NCBI GenBank assembly: GCA_023414155.1
Contig: JAEZOG010000205.1
Span: 1-6,993, forward strand
Length of the DNA stretch: 6,993 bases
DNA from: Cyanobacteria bacterium OH_CFB_184
GTDB lineage: Bacteria; Cyanobacteriota; Vampirovibrionia; Gastranaerophilales; Gastranaerophilaceae
Reading direction: 5' to 3'
The notes beneath the pieces were generated by a model that was given only the letters and a program-made list of their open reading frames with translations, was not told the DNA's origin and did not search any database. How positions within the stretch are numbered: position 1 is the stretch's first letter; every line of letters begins with the position of its first letter. The translations under genes and the position numbers were made by a program. Positions 1 through 5,747 of the stretch are shown piece by piece.

Positions 1-1151
1 CAAGTGTTTTACACGGAGGCGGCATCGCAGGATATGATTCTTTTGACTGTGCTCAAAACATTGCAGAAGGTACGTTAATAGGAGCTTATGTTTTTGATAA
101 ATATAAGTCAGAAAAAGAGAAATCAGAAGTTGAAGAATTTAATATAATTGAAATAAATGATGATCATTACCACAAAGCACTTAAAGGTGTTGCAAAGGGT
201 AAATTGATGGCGGAAGCGGTCAACTTTGCCAGAAACTTAGCTAATGAACCTGCAATGTTTGCAACCCCAACACAACTAGCTAAAACTGCATTAGAAGCAG
301 AGGGGGTTGATGTTAAAATTTATGATCAAGAAGAGATTGAAGCACTTGACATGAAGGCCTTTTTAGCTGTTGGTCAAGGAAGTGCCCAACCTCCAAAATT
401 TATTCACATGAAATATTCTTGCGATAAGCCAAAGAAGAAAATTGCAATAATCGGTAAAGGGGTTACTTTTGACAGTGGTGGGCTTGATATAAAACCTCCA
501 GCTTCAATGTTAAATATGAAAGATGATATGTCAGCTGCTGCTGCTGTAATTTCCATTATGCGTCATATCGCCAAATTCAAACCTCATGTTGAGGTTCACG
601 GATTGGTTGCAGCCTGCGAAAACATGCCTGGTGATAAGGCATACAAGCCTGGCGACATATTAACAGCTAAAAATGGTAAAACAATAGAAGTAGATAACAC
701 AGATGCAGAAGGAAGAATAACTCTAGCTGATGTTATCACTTACGCAGAAGAATTAAAAGTAGATGAAATAATTGATATGGCTACATTGACAGGCGCTTGT
801 ATGGTCGCTTTAGGTTCAGCTGCAAGTGCAATTATGGGTAATGATCAAAAACTGATTGATAAATTGATAAAATCAGGAGCAAAATCTGGTGAAAATATCT
901 GGCAATTACCTATGTATGAAGAGTATAAAGAGTCTTTAAAAAGCGATATCGCTGATATGAAAAATACTGGTTCAAGATATGGTGGTGCATCTGTTGCAGG
1001 AGCGTTCTTGCAGAATTTTGTATTGAACAAAACACCTTGGGCGCATATCGATATTGCTGGTACTGCTTATCTTGAAAAATGCAACAAGCTTGGTATAAAG
1101 GCAGCGACTGGAGTCGGGGTTAGAACTATTTTAAACTACATCATAGATTAA
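1..1151 (+). CDS. pepA: Leucyl aminopeptidase (cytosol aminopeptidase, M17), 5'-truncated
   Basis: Cytosolic two-metal exopeptidase that removes N-terminal residues such as Leu from peptides, for peptide turnover. The frame is open from base 3, so the gene enters from the left; 382 residues are visible and about 100 N-terminal residues are missing, since the family is near 480-500. The TTG and ATG at 204-209 are internal codons, not the start. All M17 metal and catalytic positions are present: GKGVTFDSGG at 453-482 gives Lys152 and Asp157 (window numbering), Lys164 follows in DIK, Asp175 lies in MKDDM, and the signature NTDAEGR at 696-716 gives Asp234, Glu236 and Arg238. These keep a constant offset of 98 from the bovine lens enzyme (K250, D255, K262, D273, D332, E334, R336), so the catalytic domain looks intact with no indel. 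It ends in TAA, 17 bases before a shared terminator. Identification is firm; substrate preference cannot be read. Confidence 0.97.
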   Translation, partial: SVLHGGGIAGYDSFDCAQNIAEGTLIGAYVFDKYKSEKEKSEVEEFNIIEINDDHYHKALKGVAKGKLMAEAVNFARNLANEPAMFATPTQLAKTALEAEGVDVKIYDQEEIEALDMKAFLAVGQGSAQPPKFIHMKYSCDKPKKKIAIIGKGVTFDSGGLDIKPPASMLNMKDDMSAAAAVISIMRHIAKFKPHVEVHGLVAACENMPGDKAYKPGDILTAKNGKTIEVDNTDAEGRITLADVITYAEELKVDEIIDMATLTGACMVALGSAASAIMGNDQKLIDKLIKSGAKSGENIWQLPMYEEYKESLKSDIADMKNTGSRYGGASVAGAFLQNFVLNKTPWAHIDIAGTAYLEKCNKLGIKAATGVGVRTILNYIID

Positions 1152-1168
1152 CTTTAAAACAAGCAAAT

Positions 1169-1197
1169 AAAAAGTGGAGTTTAAACTCCACTTTTTT
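1169..1197. terminator. Bidirectional intrinsic terminator between pepA and tdk
   Basis: Perfect inverted repeat centred between 1182 and 1183, with 14-base arms from 1169 to 1196 and a GTGGAG/CTCCAC core. A run of six T (1192-1197) follows on the plus strand. On the minus strand the five A at 1169-1173 give a U-run. It can therefore end both the convergent pepA and tdk transcripts. The stop codon of tdk lies at the centre of the palindrome. Confidence 0.85.
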
Positions 1198-1810
1198 CTT
1201 TATTAAAACTTAGTAACTTAAATCGGTTTTTTCTTTTATCCTTGCTGGCATCAGGAAGTTCATAACAATGAATGCATCTTGCTTCATAAGTTTCATCTGC
1301 TCCGATCATAATCAAAGCGGAATTTTTATCTGCAGGATTTCCGTCTATTAAACGTTGAGTTCTTGTCCCAAAATCGCTTCCGCACTTCATGCAGATGGCT
1401 GTCAGTTTATCAACTTTGTCTGCATAGCATAACAATCTTGGCATTTGTCCAAACGGTTCAGCTTTAAAATCAAGATCCAAGCCTGTCCCTAGAACTTTCT
1501 TGCCAAGTGCAACAAGCTTATTTACTACTTCAACGATATTTTCATCAAAGAATTGAAGTTCGTCAATTGCAATGATATCATCTTCTTCTTCAATTAAGTC
1601 AAGGATTTCGATTGCACTTTTAACTTTGTATGCATCAAGCCAAAGACCATTTCGCGATTCGATATAATCACCTTTTGCTCTTGTGTCTATTTCTGGCGAT
1701 ATAACTTTAACTTTTCTTTTGGCGATAGTATGTCTACGGATACGTCTTAATAATTCTTCTGTTTTCCCGCAACTCATTGGTCCGATAATTAGTTCGAAGT
1801 GATGCCCCAT
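1181..1810 (-). CDS. tdk: Thymidine kinase, type II (TK1-like)
   Basis: Salvage enzyme that phosphorylates thymidine (and deoxyuridine) with ATP to give dTMP in the cytosol. The 209 residues fit the usual 190-210. Visible features in order are: P-loop GPMSCGKT (10-17); Walker B and catalytic-base motif DELQFF (83-88), with Glu84 as the probable base; the lasso-preceding motif GLDLDFKAEPFG (110-121); a structural zinc site with Cys140/Cys143 in CMKCG and Cys179/Cys182 in CIHCY; the conserved TRTQR (149-153); and the substrate-binding stretch YEARC (175-179). The P-loop has Ser-Cys where many homologues have Phe-Ser, and DELQF replaces the commoner DEAQF; both look tolerable. The start is supported by GAGGGG six bases before ATG. 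It stands alone, convergent with pepA, and its last codons form half of the shared terminator stem. Confidence 0.97.
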   Translation of the reverse strand: MGHHFELIIGPMSCGKTEELLRRIRRHTIAKRKVKVISPEIDTRAKGDYIESRNGLWLDAYKVKSAIEILDLIEEEDDIIAIDELQFFDENIVEVVNKLVALGKKVLGTGLDLDFKAEPFGQMPRLLCYADKVDKLTAICMKCGSDFGTRTQRLIDGNPADKNSALIMIGADETYEARCIHCYELPDASKDKRKNRFKLLSFNKEKSGV

Positions 1811-1900
1811 CGAAGTCCCCTCATAGATGTCTCATATAAATATTATTTAGAATTTGAAACGAAATCTCATCCTTTTAAAAGATGAAATAATTATATAATA

Positions 1901-1924
1901 AAAACTGCCCCTAGAGGCAGTTTT
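1901..1924 (-). terminator. Intrinsic terminator of the prepilin gene
   Basis: The stem AAAACTGCC (1901-1909) pairs with GGCAGTTTT (1916-1924) across a six-base loop. On the minus strand it is followed by a T-rich TTTTTATTATA tail. It lies 29 bases past the prepilin stop and about 90 bases ahead of tdk, so it separates the two units. Confidence 0.8.
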
Positions 1925-1953
1925 ATACAAAATTGTAATATATTTTTAAGTTA

Positions 1954-2502
1954 CTATTGATCGTACATAACACCTTGAGTGATAGCACCATCTGGAACAA
2001 CTCTTTGTGAGTATATAAGAGCTGTATAAACATCAAGTGGCTTTGTTGTTGCAGTAGTAGCTGTATTTGGTTTTTTGTCACCGTTTACATCAATATATAC
2101 TGTGTAACAAGGTGATGTTCCTTCAGCGTCACAAGAACCAGTTGCTGTTGCAAGACCGAATTTCATACCGTCTGCAGTGTAGAAAACAGCTGTAGCAGAG
2201 TTGCCTGTTGTTCCGAAAGTTGTAGCCGTATTTGATGTAGTGATAACGTTAAGTCTTTTTGCAAAAACTGAATCTCTAACGTTTACTGTAGAACCTGTGA
2301 AATCAGAGATTCTGGTTCCATCAAGTGCATACTGCATTGTGATTGCTTGGTTAAGCATTGCTATTGATTTTTTAAGTGCAGTTCTATACTCTTGAGAGTT
2401 TGTATTAGTCATTAATGTTGGAACTGTCATCGCGGCAATAATACCGATGATTACCAGTGTGATCAATACTTCCGCTAACGTAAACCCTGTTTTATTATTC
2501 AT
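1954..2502 (-). CDS. Prepilin-type (type IV pilin / pseudopilin) protein
   Basis: Exported pilin-like subunit, probably processed by a prepilin peptidase and built into a type IV pilus or type II secretion pseudopilus. Residues 1-6 (MNNKTG) form a short class III leader. Cleavage is expected between Gly6 and Phe7, with Glu11 as the +5 Glu of the mature chain. Residues 7-31 form the hydrophobic N-terminal helix (FTLAEVLITL onward). The head holds Cys124 and Cys132, a likely disulphide loop, then a DVNGDKKPN motif (138-146), as in many bacterial prepilins with a late Asp/Asn-rich loop. Two Thr/Ala-rich low-complexity stretches (about 88-105 and 147-153) are surface-like. The start is supported by AAAGGA seven bases before ATG. 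It is monocistronic, with its own promoter and terminator; no peptidase, ATPase or platform gene is nearby, so the machine it joins is unknown. Family assignment is firm; the specific role is not. Confidence 0.9.
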   Translation of the reverse strand: MNNKTGFTLAEVLITLVIIGIIAAMTVPTLMTNTNSQEYRTALKKSIAMLNQAITMQYALDGTRISDFTGSTVNVRDSVFAKRLNVITTSNTATTFGTTGNSATAVFYTADGMKFGLATATGSCDAEGTSPCYTVYIDVNGDKKPNTATTATTKPLDVYTALIYSQRVVPDGAITQGVMYDQ

Positions 2503-2534
2503 TTTTTTATCCTTTAGTCGTTGATATACAGTTG

Positions 2535-2563
2535 ATTATATATGAATGGGGATTAAAATGCAA
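2535..2563 (-). promoter_or_regulatory. Sigma70-like promoter of the prepilin gene
   Basis: On the minus strand there is TTGCAT (2563-2558), a 17-base spacer, then a perfect TATAAT (2540-2535). Transcription would begin near 2528, leaving a leader of about 26 bases that contains the AAAGGA ribosome site. It is the best promoter match in the window. Confidence 0.7.
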
Positions 2564-2593
2564 TAAAACTTTACTTATGACTGAAATATGACC

Positions 2594-2606
2594 TTTGTGT
2601 CACAAA
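2594..2606. promoter_or_regulatory. Possible operator: 13-base palindrome upstream of the prepilin promoter
   Basis: TTTGTG-T-CACAAA is a perfect inverted repeat with a single central base. Its centre (2600) is about 37 bases upstream of the -35 box and about 72 bases upstream of the inferred start of transcription, close to where class I activators of the CRP/FNR type bind. The half-site resembles TGTG/CACA, but the spacing does not fit the CRP consensus. Chance is possible in such AT-rich DNA. Confidence 0.3.
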
Positions 2607-2659
2607 TAAGACTGCGTAAATTTTAGTGCAATAAAAATTGCAGACAAAAATATGCCGAA

Positions 2660-2868
2660 GATATTTTAGGGTGTCCGTTTTCGGGTTTTGTTGGGTTTTT
2701 CGATTACTTCTTGATTTTTACTGCTAGCATTTAGTGAGGAGGCTCTTCACTTAGTACAATCATTATTCCCATGTGTTTATAGTTTATATCAGTTTTTTAA
2801 GTATTTACTTTTACAAAAGTACATCAACTTATTTTGCTCAATGTTGCACTGATTTTATTGATTAAATG
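2660..2868 (-). pseudogene. Decayed relic of a tcdA-like (ThiF-fold) gene
   Basis: Read on the minus strand, this gap contains blocks co-linear with tcdA next door. From 2823 the codons give CTFVK, then after one TAA a stretch ending VLSEEPP (2757-2737). In tcdA the matching blocks are CTFVK (169-173) and VISEEPP (191-197). In both copies the distance from Cys to Val is exactly 66 bases. After a one-base loss the reading resumes as KNQE (2719-2708; tcdA 204-207), and after one extra base as KIS (2667 on; tcdA 221-223), 52 bases later against 51 in tcdA. Upstream, L..K.IS...K.S (about 2868-2824) fits tcdA 156-167 with small gaps and a TGA. Many differences inside the blocks are synonymous (TGT/TGC, GTA/GTT, AGT/AGC, GAG/GAA, CCT/CCA). 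It cannot encode protein. It may be the tail of an older, diverged homologue. The 5' half is absent and the last 28 residues are not recognisable. Confidence 0.6.
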
Positions 2869-2900
2869 AACAATCAGTATTTTATGAAAGCAGCTTGAGG

Positions 2901-3656
2901 TTACTTTTTAACAGATAAAAAACTATTTATTACGTAAAATGCCATATAATATCCTGCAACAGATGGAACAAAAGGAACTGAGCCAGGTGATATTTTGGTT
3001 AATTCGATAGTTTCACCAGATTTTTTTGTTATAAGTTCCTGATTTTTTATGCTGGAGATAGAACTTGGAGGTTCTTCGCTTATTACGGCTGTTATGCCTG
3101 ATTTTATATCTTTTTTATCCAGAATTCTAATAATATTTTTAACAAAAGTGCATTTTGATTTCCCGATTTCAGATATGTCTTTTATTCTTAATTGAGTAGG
3201 GTCTATTCTGTTACCTGCACCCATTGAAGTTATTACTTTTATTTTATTAAGGTGGCAGAATTCTAAAAGTTGAATTTTTGATTTGAGAGTGTCGATTGCA
3301 TCTATTACAAAGTCAACATTTTTTGTAAAAATTTCTTCGTTCAATTCATCAGTATAAAATGTATCATATATATTTATTATTATTTCAGGATTGATGTCTT
3401 TTATTCTTTGAGCAAATAATTGTGCTTTATTCTCACCAGCCGTTGAGTGGAGTGCTACAAGCTGCCTGTTTATGTTGCTTAGGTTTACTTTGTCAAAGTC
3501 AATTATGGAAAGTTCTCCCACTCCTGACCTTGCAAGTGCTTCTGCTGCAAATCCGCCAACGCCTCCAAGCCCAAAGACAACGATGTGTTTTTGAGCAAGT
3601 GAGTTTTGAAATTCTTTTCCCCAGATTAATTCGTTTCTGGTAAAAATCTCTGACAT
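2901..3656 (-). CDS. tcdA: tRNA threonylcarbamoyladenosine dehydratase (ThiF/E1-like)
   Basis: ATP-dependent cytosolic enzyme expected to activate and cyclise the t6A side chain at position 37 of ANN-decoding tRNAs to ct6A. The 251 residues match the family. The Rossmann-type ATP site is clear: GLGGVGGFAAEALARSGVG (29-47), the acidic strand end IIDFD with Asp53 and Asp55, and N-x-NRQ (61-65) with Arg64 as the usual adenylation Arg. Lys77 follows in GENKA, and DAIDT (119-123) is the second nucleotide motif. GAGNRIDPTQ (146-155) and the C-terminal PGSVPFVPSVAG (224-235) are typical of TcdA. The paired CxxC zinc motifs of MoeB and ThiF are absent (only Cys134 and Cys169), which argues against those paralogues. 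Its ATG overlaps the gatB stop by one base in TAATG, so it is probably translationally coupled. No terminator is obvious downstream; instead a decayed homologue follows. Confidence 0.88.
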   Translation of the reverse strand: MSEIFTRNELIWGKEFQNSLAQKHIVVFGLGGVGGFAAEALARSGVGELSIIDFDKVNLSNINRQLVALHSTAGENKAQLFAQRIKDINPEIIINIYDTFYTDELNEEIFTKNVDFVIDAIDTLKSKIQLLEFCHLNKIKVITSMGAGNRIDPTQLRIKDISEIGKSKCTFVKNIIRILDKKDIKSGITAVISEEPPSSISSIKNQELITKKSGETIELTKISPGSVPFVPSVAGYYMAFYVINSFLSVKK

Positions 3657-5116
3657 TATGCGTCTAATGCCTCTTTGAGAAGTTTGTTTAAAGATTGAGG
3701 ATTAGCTCTTCCTTGGGTTTGTTTCATAACTTGTCCAACGAAGAAACCGAACAGTTTATCTTTTCCTGATCTGTATGCTTGAGTTTGTTCAGGATTATTG
3801 TTGATAACAGATTTTATGATTTCTTTTAACGCACTTTCATCAGAAATTACGCTAAGACCTTGTTTTTCTACGATGTCATTAGCGCTTCCGCCTTCTTTTA
3901 GAAGTGTCATGATGATTTGTTTTCCGATGTTGTTAGATATTGTACCTTTTTGTATAAGGTTAACAAGTTCTGTCAGTGCTTCTGGCGTTAGTTTTGATTG
4001 AGTTATATCGATTTTTTCTTCTTTAAGGAAAGCAGTTACTTCTTTCATAAGGAAGTTATTTGTAATTCTTACATCTGAACCAAGCGCTATTGCTTTATCA
4101 AAGAATAGAGCAGTTTCCATTTGCTCAACGATTACATTAGCGTCATATGCAGATAAACCGAGAGATTCGTATCTTAATCTTTTTTGAGCAGGAAGCTCAG
4201 GCATTTTTTCTTTGATTTCTTCGATCCATTCTTTTGATATTTCAAGCGGCATTAAATCAGGCTCAGGGAAATATCTGTAATCGTGGGCATCTTCTTTTCC
4301 TCTCATTGATTTTGTTATTCCGAGGTTATCATCCCATAATCTTGTTTCTTGAACGACTTTTTCGCCTTCTTCAACGATTTCGATTTGTCTATCGATTTCA
4401 TATTCGATTGCTCTTTGAAGAGCTCTAAAACTGTTTACGTTTTTGATCTCTGCTCTTGTGCCGAATTCTTCTTGTCCGTGTGGTCTTACTGAAATGTTTG
4501 CATCACATCTCATAGATCCTTCTTCAAGGTTTCCATCGCAAACGCCTATGTATCTTAATGTTGTTCTTAACTCTTCCATATATGCTTTAGCTTCATCTGA
4601 AGATCTCATATCAGGTTCTGATACGATTTCTAATAGAGGAGTTCCGGCTCTGTTTAAGTCTACTAAAGAATAGTTTGAACCATATAATCCGTCAGCTCCT
4701 GCGTGGACTAGTTTTCCTGCATCTTCTTCCAGGTGAGCTCTTGTGATACCGATTCTTTTACCTTCAATATCAATATAGCCTTTTGTGCAAATAGGTTCAT
4801 CGTATTGAGAAATTTGGTATCCTTTTGGAAGGTCAGGATAAAAATATTGTTTTCTATCGAATTTACAATGTTTAGGGATTTCGCAGTTTAATGCTAAACC
4901 TGTCAAAATCGCCATATTAACAACTTCTTTATTTAAAACAGGAAGAACACCCGGCATACCTAACGTAATAGTGCTTATTTGAGAGTTTTGTTCGTTGCCG
5001 AATTCTGTGCTGTCACAGGCAAATATTTTTGATTTTGTTTTTAATTGTGCGTGAACTTCAAGTCCTATAACTACTTCATATTTTTTTCTTAATTCTTCGA
5101 TTGTTGCTGTAGACAT
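3656..5116 (-). CDS. gatB: Asp-tRNA(Asn)/Glu-tRNA(Gln) amidotransferase subunit B
   Basis: tRNA-binding and kinase/transamidase subunit of GatCAB, which converts misacylated Glu-tRNA(Gln), and often Asp-tRNA(Asn), to the amide form in the cytosol, using ammonia delivered from GatA. The 486 residues are full length (family about 475-490). The GatB cradle domain covers roughly 10-300, with GLEVHAQL (18-25), the highly conserved FDRKQYFYPDLPKGYQ (86-101), the metal-site segment RAHLEEDAGK (126-135) and the family signature DLNRAGTPLLEIVSEPD (153-169). A helical linker and YqeY-like tRNA-binding tail follow (about 340-486). The start is supported by AGAGGA at 5128-5123, six bases before ATG. gatA and gatC are not in the window, so the operon is split in this genome; tcdA follows with a one-base overlap. 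Presence of GatB suggests the organism lacks or supplements direct GlnRS and/or AsnRS charging. Confidence 0.98.
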   Translation of the reverse strand: MSTATIEELRKKYEVVIGLEVHAQLKTKSKIFACDSTEFGNEQNSQISTITLGMPGVLPVLNKEVVNMAILTGLALNCEIPKHCKFDRKQYFYPDLPKGYQISQYDEPICTKGYIDIEGKRIGITRAHLEEDAGKLVHAGADGLYGSNYSLVDLNRAGTPLLEIVSEPDMRSSDEAKAYMEELRTTLRYIGVCDGNLEEGSMRCDANISVRPHGQEEFGTRAEIKNVNSFRALQRAIEYEIDRQIEIVEEGEKVVQETRLWDDNLGITKSMRGKEDAHDYRYFPEPDLMPLEISKEWIEEIKEKMPELPAQKRLRYESLGLSAYDANVIVEQMETALFFDKAIALGSDVRITNNFLMKEVTAFLKEEKIDITQSKLTPEALTELVNLIQKGTISNNIGKQIIMTLLKEGGSANDIVEKQGLSVISDESALKEIIKSVINNNPEQTQAYRSGKDKLFGFFVGQVMKQTQGRANPQSLNKLLKEALDA

Positions 5117-5148
5117 TTAAAATCCTCTATAATTCTTTTTATTTTGAA

Positions 5149-5157
5149 ATTATATCA
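5149..5157 (-). promoter_or_regulatory. Extended -10 promoter of the gatB-tcdA unit
   Basis: The minus strand reads TGATATAAT, a TGn motif directly joined to a perfect TATAAT (5154-5149). No -35 box sits 17 bases upstream, which is common for extended -10 promoters. The predicted leader is about 26 bases and includes the AGAGGA ribosome site of gatB. It lies in the 90-base gap after the acetyltransferase gene, where no terminator is evident, so readthrough from panE could add to expression. Confidence 0.55.
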
Positions 5158-5206
5158 TAAAAAGTTGCTATAGCCCTACGATTTTACGCTGTTCAATTTT
5201 TATAAT

Positions 5207-5743
5207 TTAGATATTTTTAATTATTTTACAAGGGTTGCCGATTGCAAGGTGATTCTCTGGAATGCTTTTTGTTACAACGCTTCCAGCTCCGATTACACAA
5301 TTATCGCCGATTTCTACACCTGGAAGTATAATCGTGCCGCCGCCGATCCAACAGTTTTTGCCTATTGTGATTGGTTTTGCGTATTCAAGTTCTTGATTTC
5401 TTGTTTCAAAATCTAACGGGTGGGTCGCGGTATATATTTGCACCGAGGGACCAATTAGAGTGTTGTCGCCGATTTTTACTTTTGTGCAGTCTAGTATGAC
5501 GCAGTTAAAGTTCATATAGACTTTTTCTCCCAGTTCGATATTTGTTCCATAGTCACAATAAAAAGGAGGTTCTATATATATATTATTAAATTTTTTATTG
5601 AATAATTTTTCCAGAGTTTGTTTTTTGGGCTTGGAGTTGAATTTTCTAAGCAGCTTTCTGGTGTTTTTTCTCATTTTAATCAGCTCTATATCACTGGCTT
5701 TGTAGAGTTCTCCATCAATCATTTTTTGTTTTTCGCTTTTCAT
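5207..5743 (-). CDS. Maltose/galactoside-type sugar O-acetyltransferase (hexapeptide repeat)
   Basis: Cytosolic acetyl-CoA-dependent acetyltransferase of the Maa/LacA group, expected to acetylate a sugar hydroxyl; the natural acceptor cannot be read from sequence. The N-terminal Maa domain is recognisable in KQKMIDGELYKASDIEL (5-21). A left-handed beta-helix built of hexapeptide repeats follows: IELGEK, VKIGDN, ITIGKN, VEIGDN and VIGAGS across about 69-154. The active-site His108 lies in YTATHPLD (104-111), the usual place for the catalytic His, and NCWIGGG (129-135) gives the conserved Trp131. The chain ends in GNPCKIIKNI, the typical closing motif. At 178 residues it is close to E. coli Maa (about 183), so it is complete. 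Only four bases separate it from the panE stop; a weak GGA overlapping the panE end is the only ribosome site, which suggests coupling to panE translation. maa or lacA would be the nearest symbols. Confidence 0.92.
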   Translation of the reverse strand: MKSEKQKMIDGELYKASDIELIKMRKNTRKLLRKFNSKPKKQTLEKLFNKKFNNIYIEPPFYCDYGTNIELGEKVYMNFNCVILDCTKVKIGDNTLIGPSVQIYTATHPLDFETRNQELEYAKPITIGKNCWIGGGTIILPGVEIGDNCVIGAGSVVTKSIPENHLAIGNPCKIIKNI

Positions 5744-5747
5744 ATAT

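Noticed and set aside
204..209. TTG/ATG as the start of the aminopeptidase
   Set aside because: The frame stays open to base 3 with family-like residues upstream. Starting here would remove the N-terminal domain linker, so the gene is truncated by the window edge instead.
2675..2700. CCGTTTTCGG followed by GGGTTTT repeats on the plus strand, considered as a small RNA terminator
   Set aside because: The core stem is only three GC pairs, there is no promoter or transcript candidate upstream on the plus strand, and it lies in the relic.
2734..2750. GTGAGGAG...CTCTTCAC hairpin in the gap after tcdA, considered as a terminator
   Set aside because: It has no T-run on either strand and one wobble pair, and it coincides with the SEEPP codons of the tcdA relic, which explains the sequence better.
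2848..2878. ACTGATT...AATCAGT inverted repeat just past the tcdA stop, considered as its terminator
   Set aside because: It has an AT-rich seven-base stem with a 17-base loop and no U-tract on the minus strand; too weak to call.
3057..3110. Match between the tcdA coding sequence and the downstream gap, considered as a short direct repeat or recombination site
   Set aside because: The match is in codon-spaced blocks with synonymous changes over about 200 bases, which fits homologous coding DNA better than a short repeat.
4234..4673. Open plus-strand frames opposite gatB (also opposite pilin, tcdA and panE)
   Set aside because: They are antisense shadows of well-identified genes, without ribosome sites, family motifs or promoters.
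5563..5572. Strong AAAAGGAGGT ribosome-site match on the plus strand
   Set aside because: No start codon lies at a suitable distance, and it is simply the antisense of Glu-Pro-Pro codons in the acetyltransferase gene.
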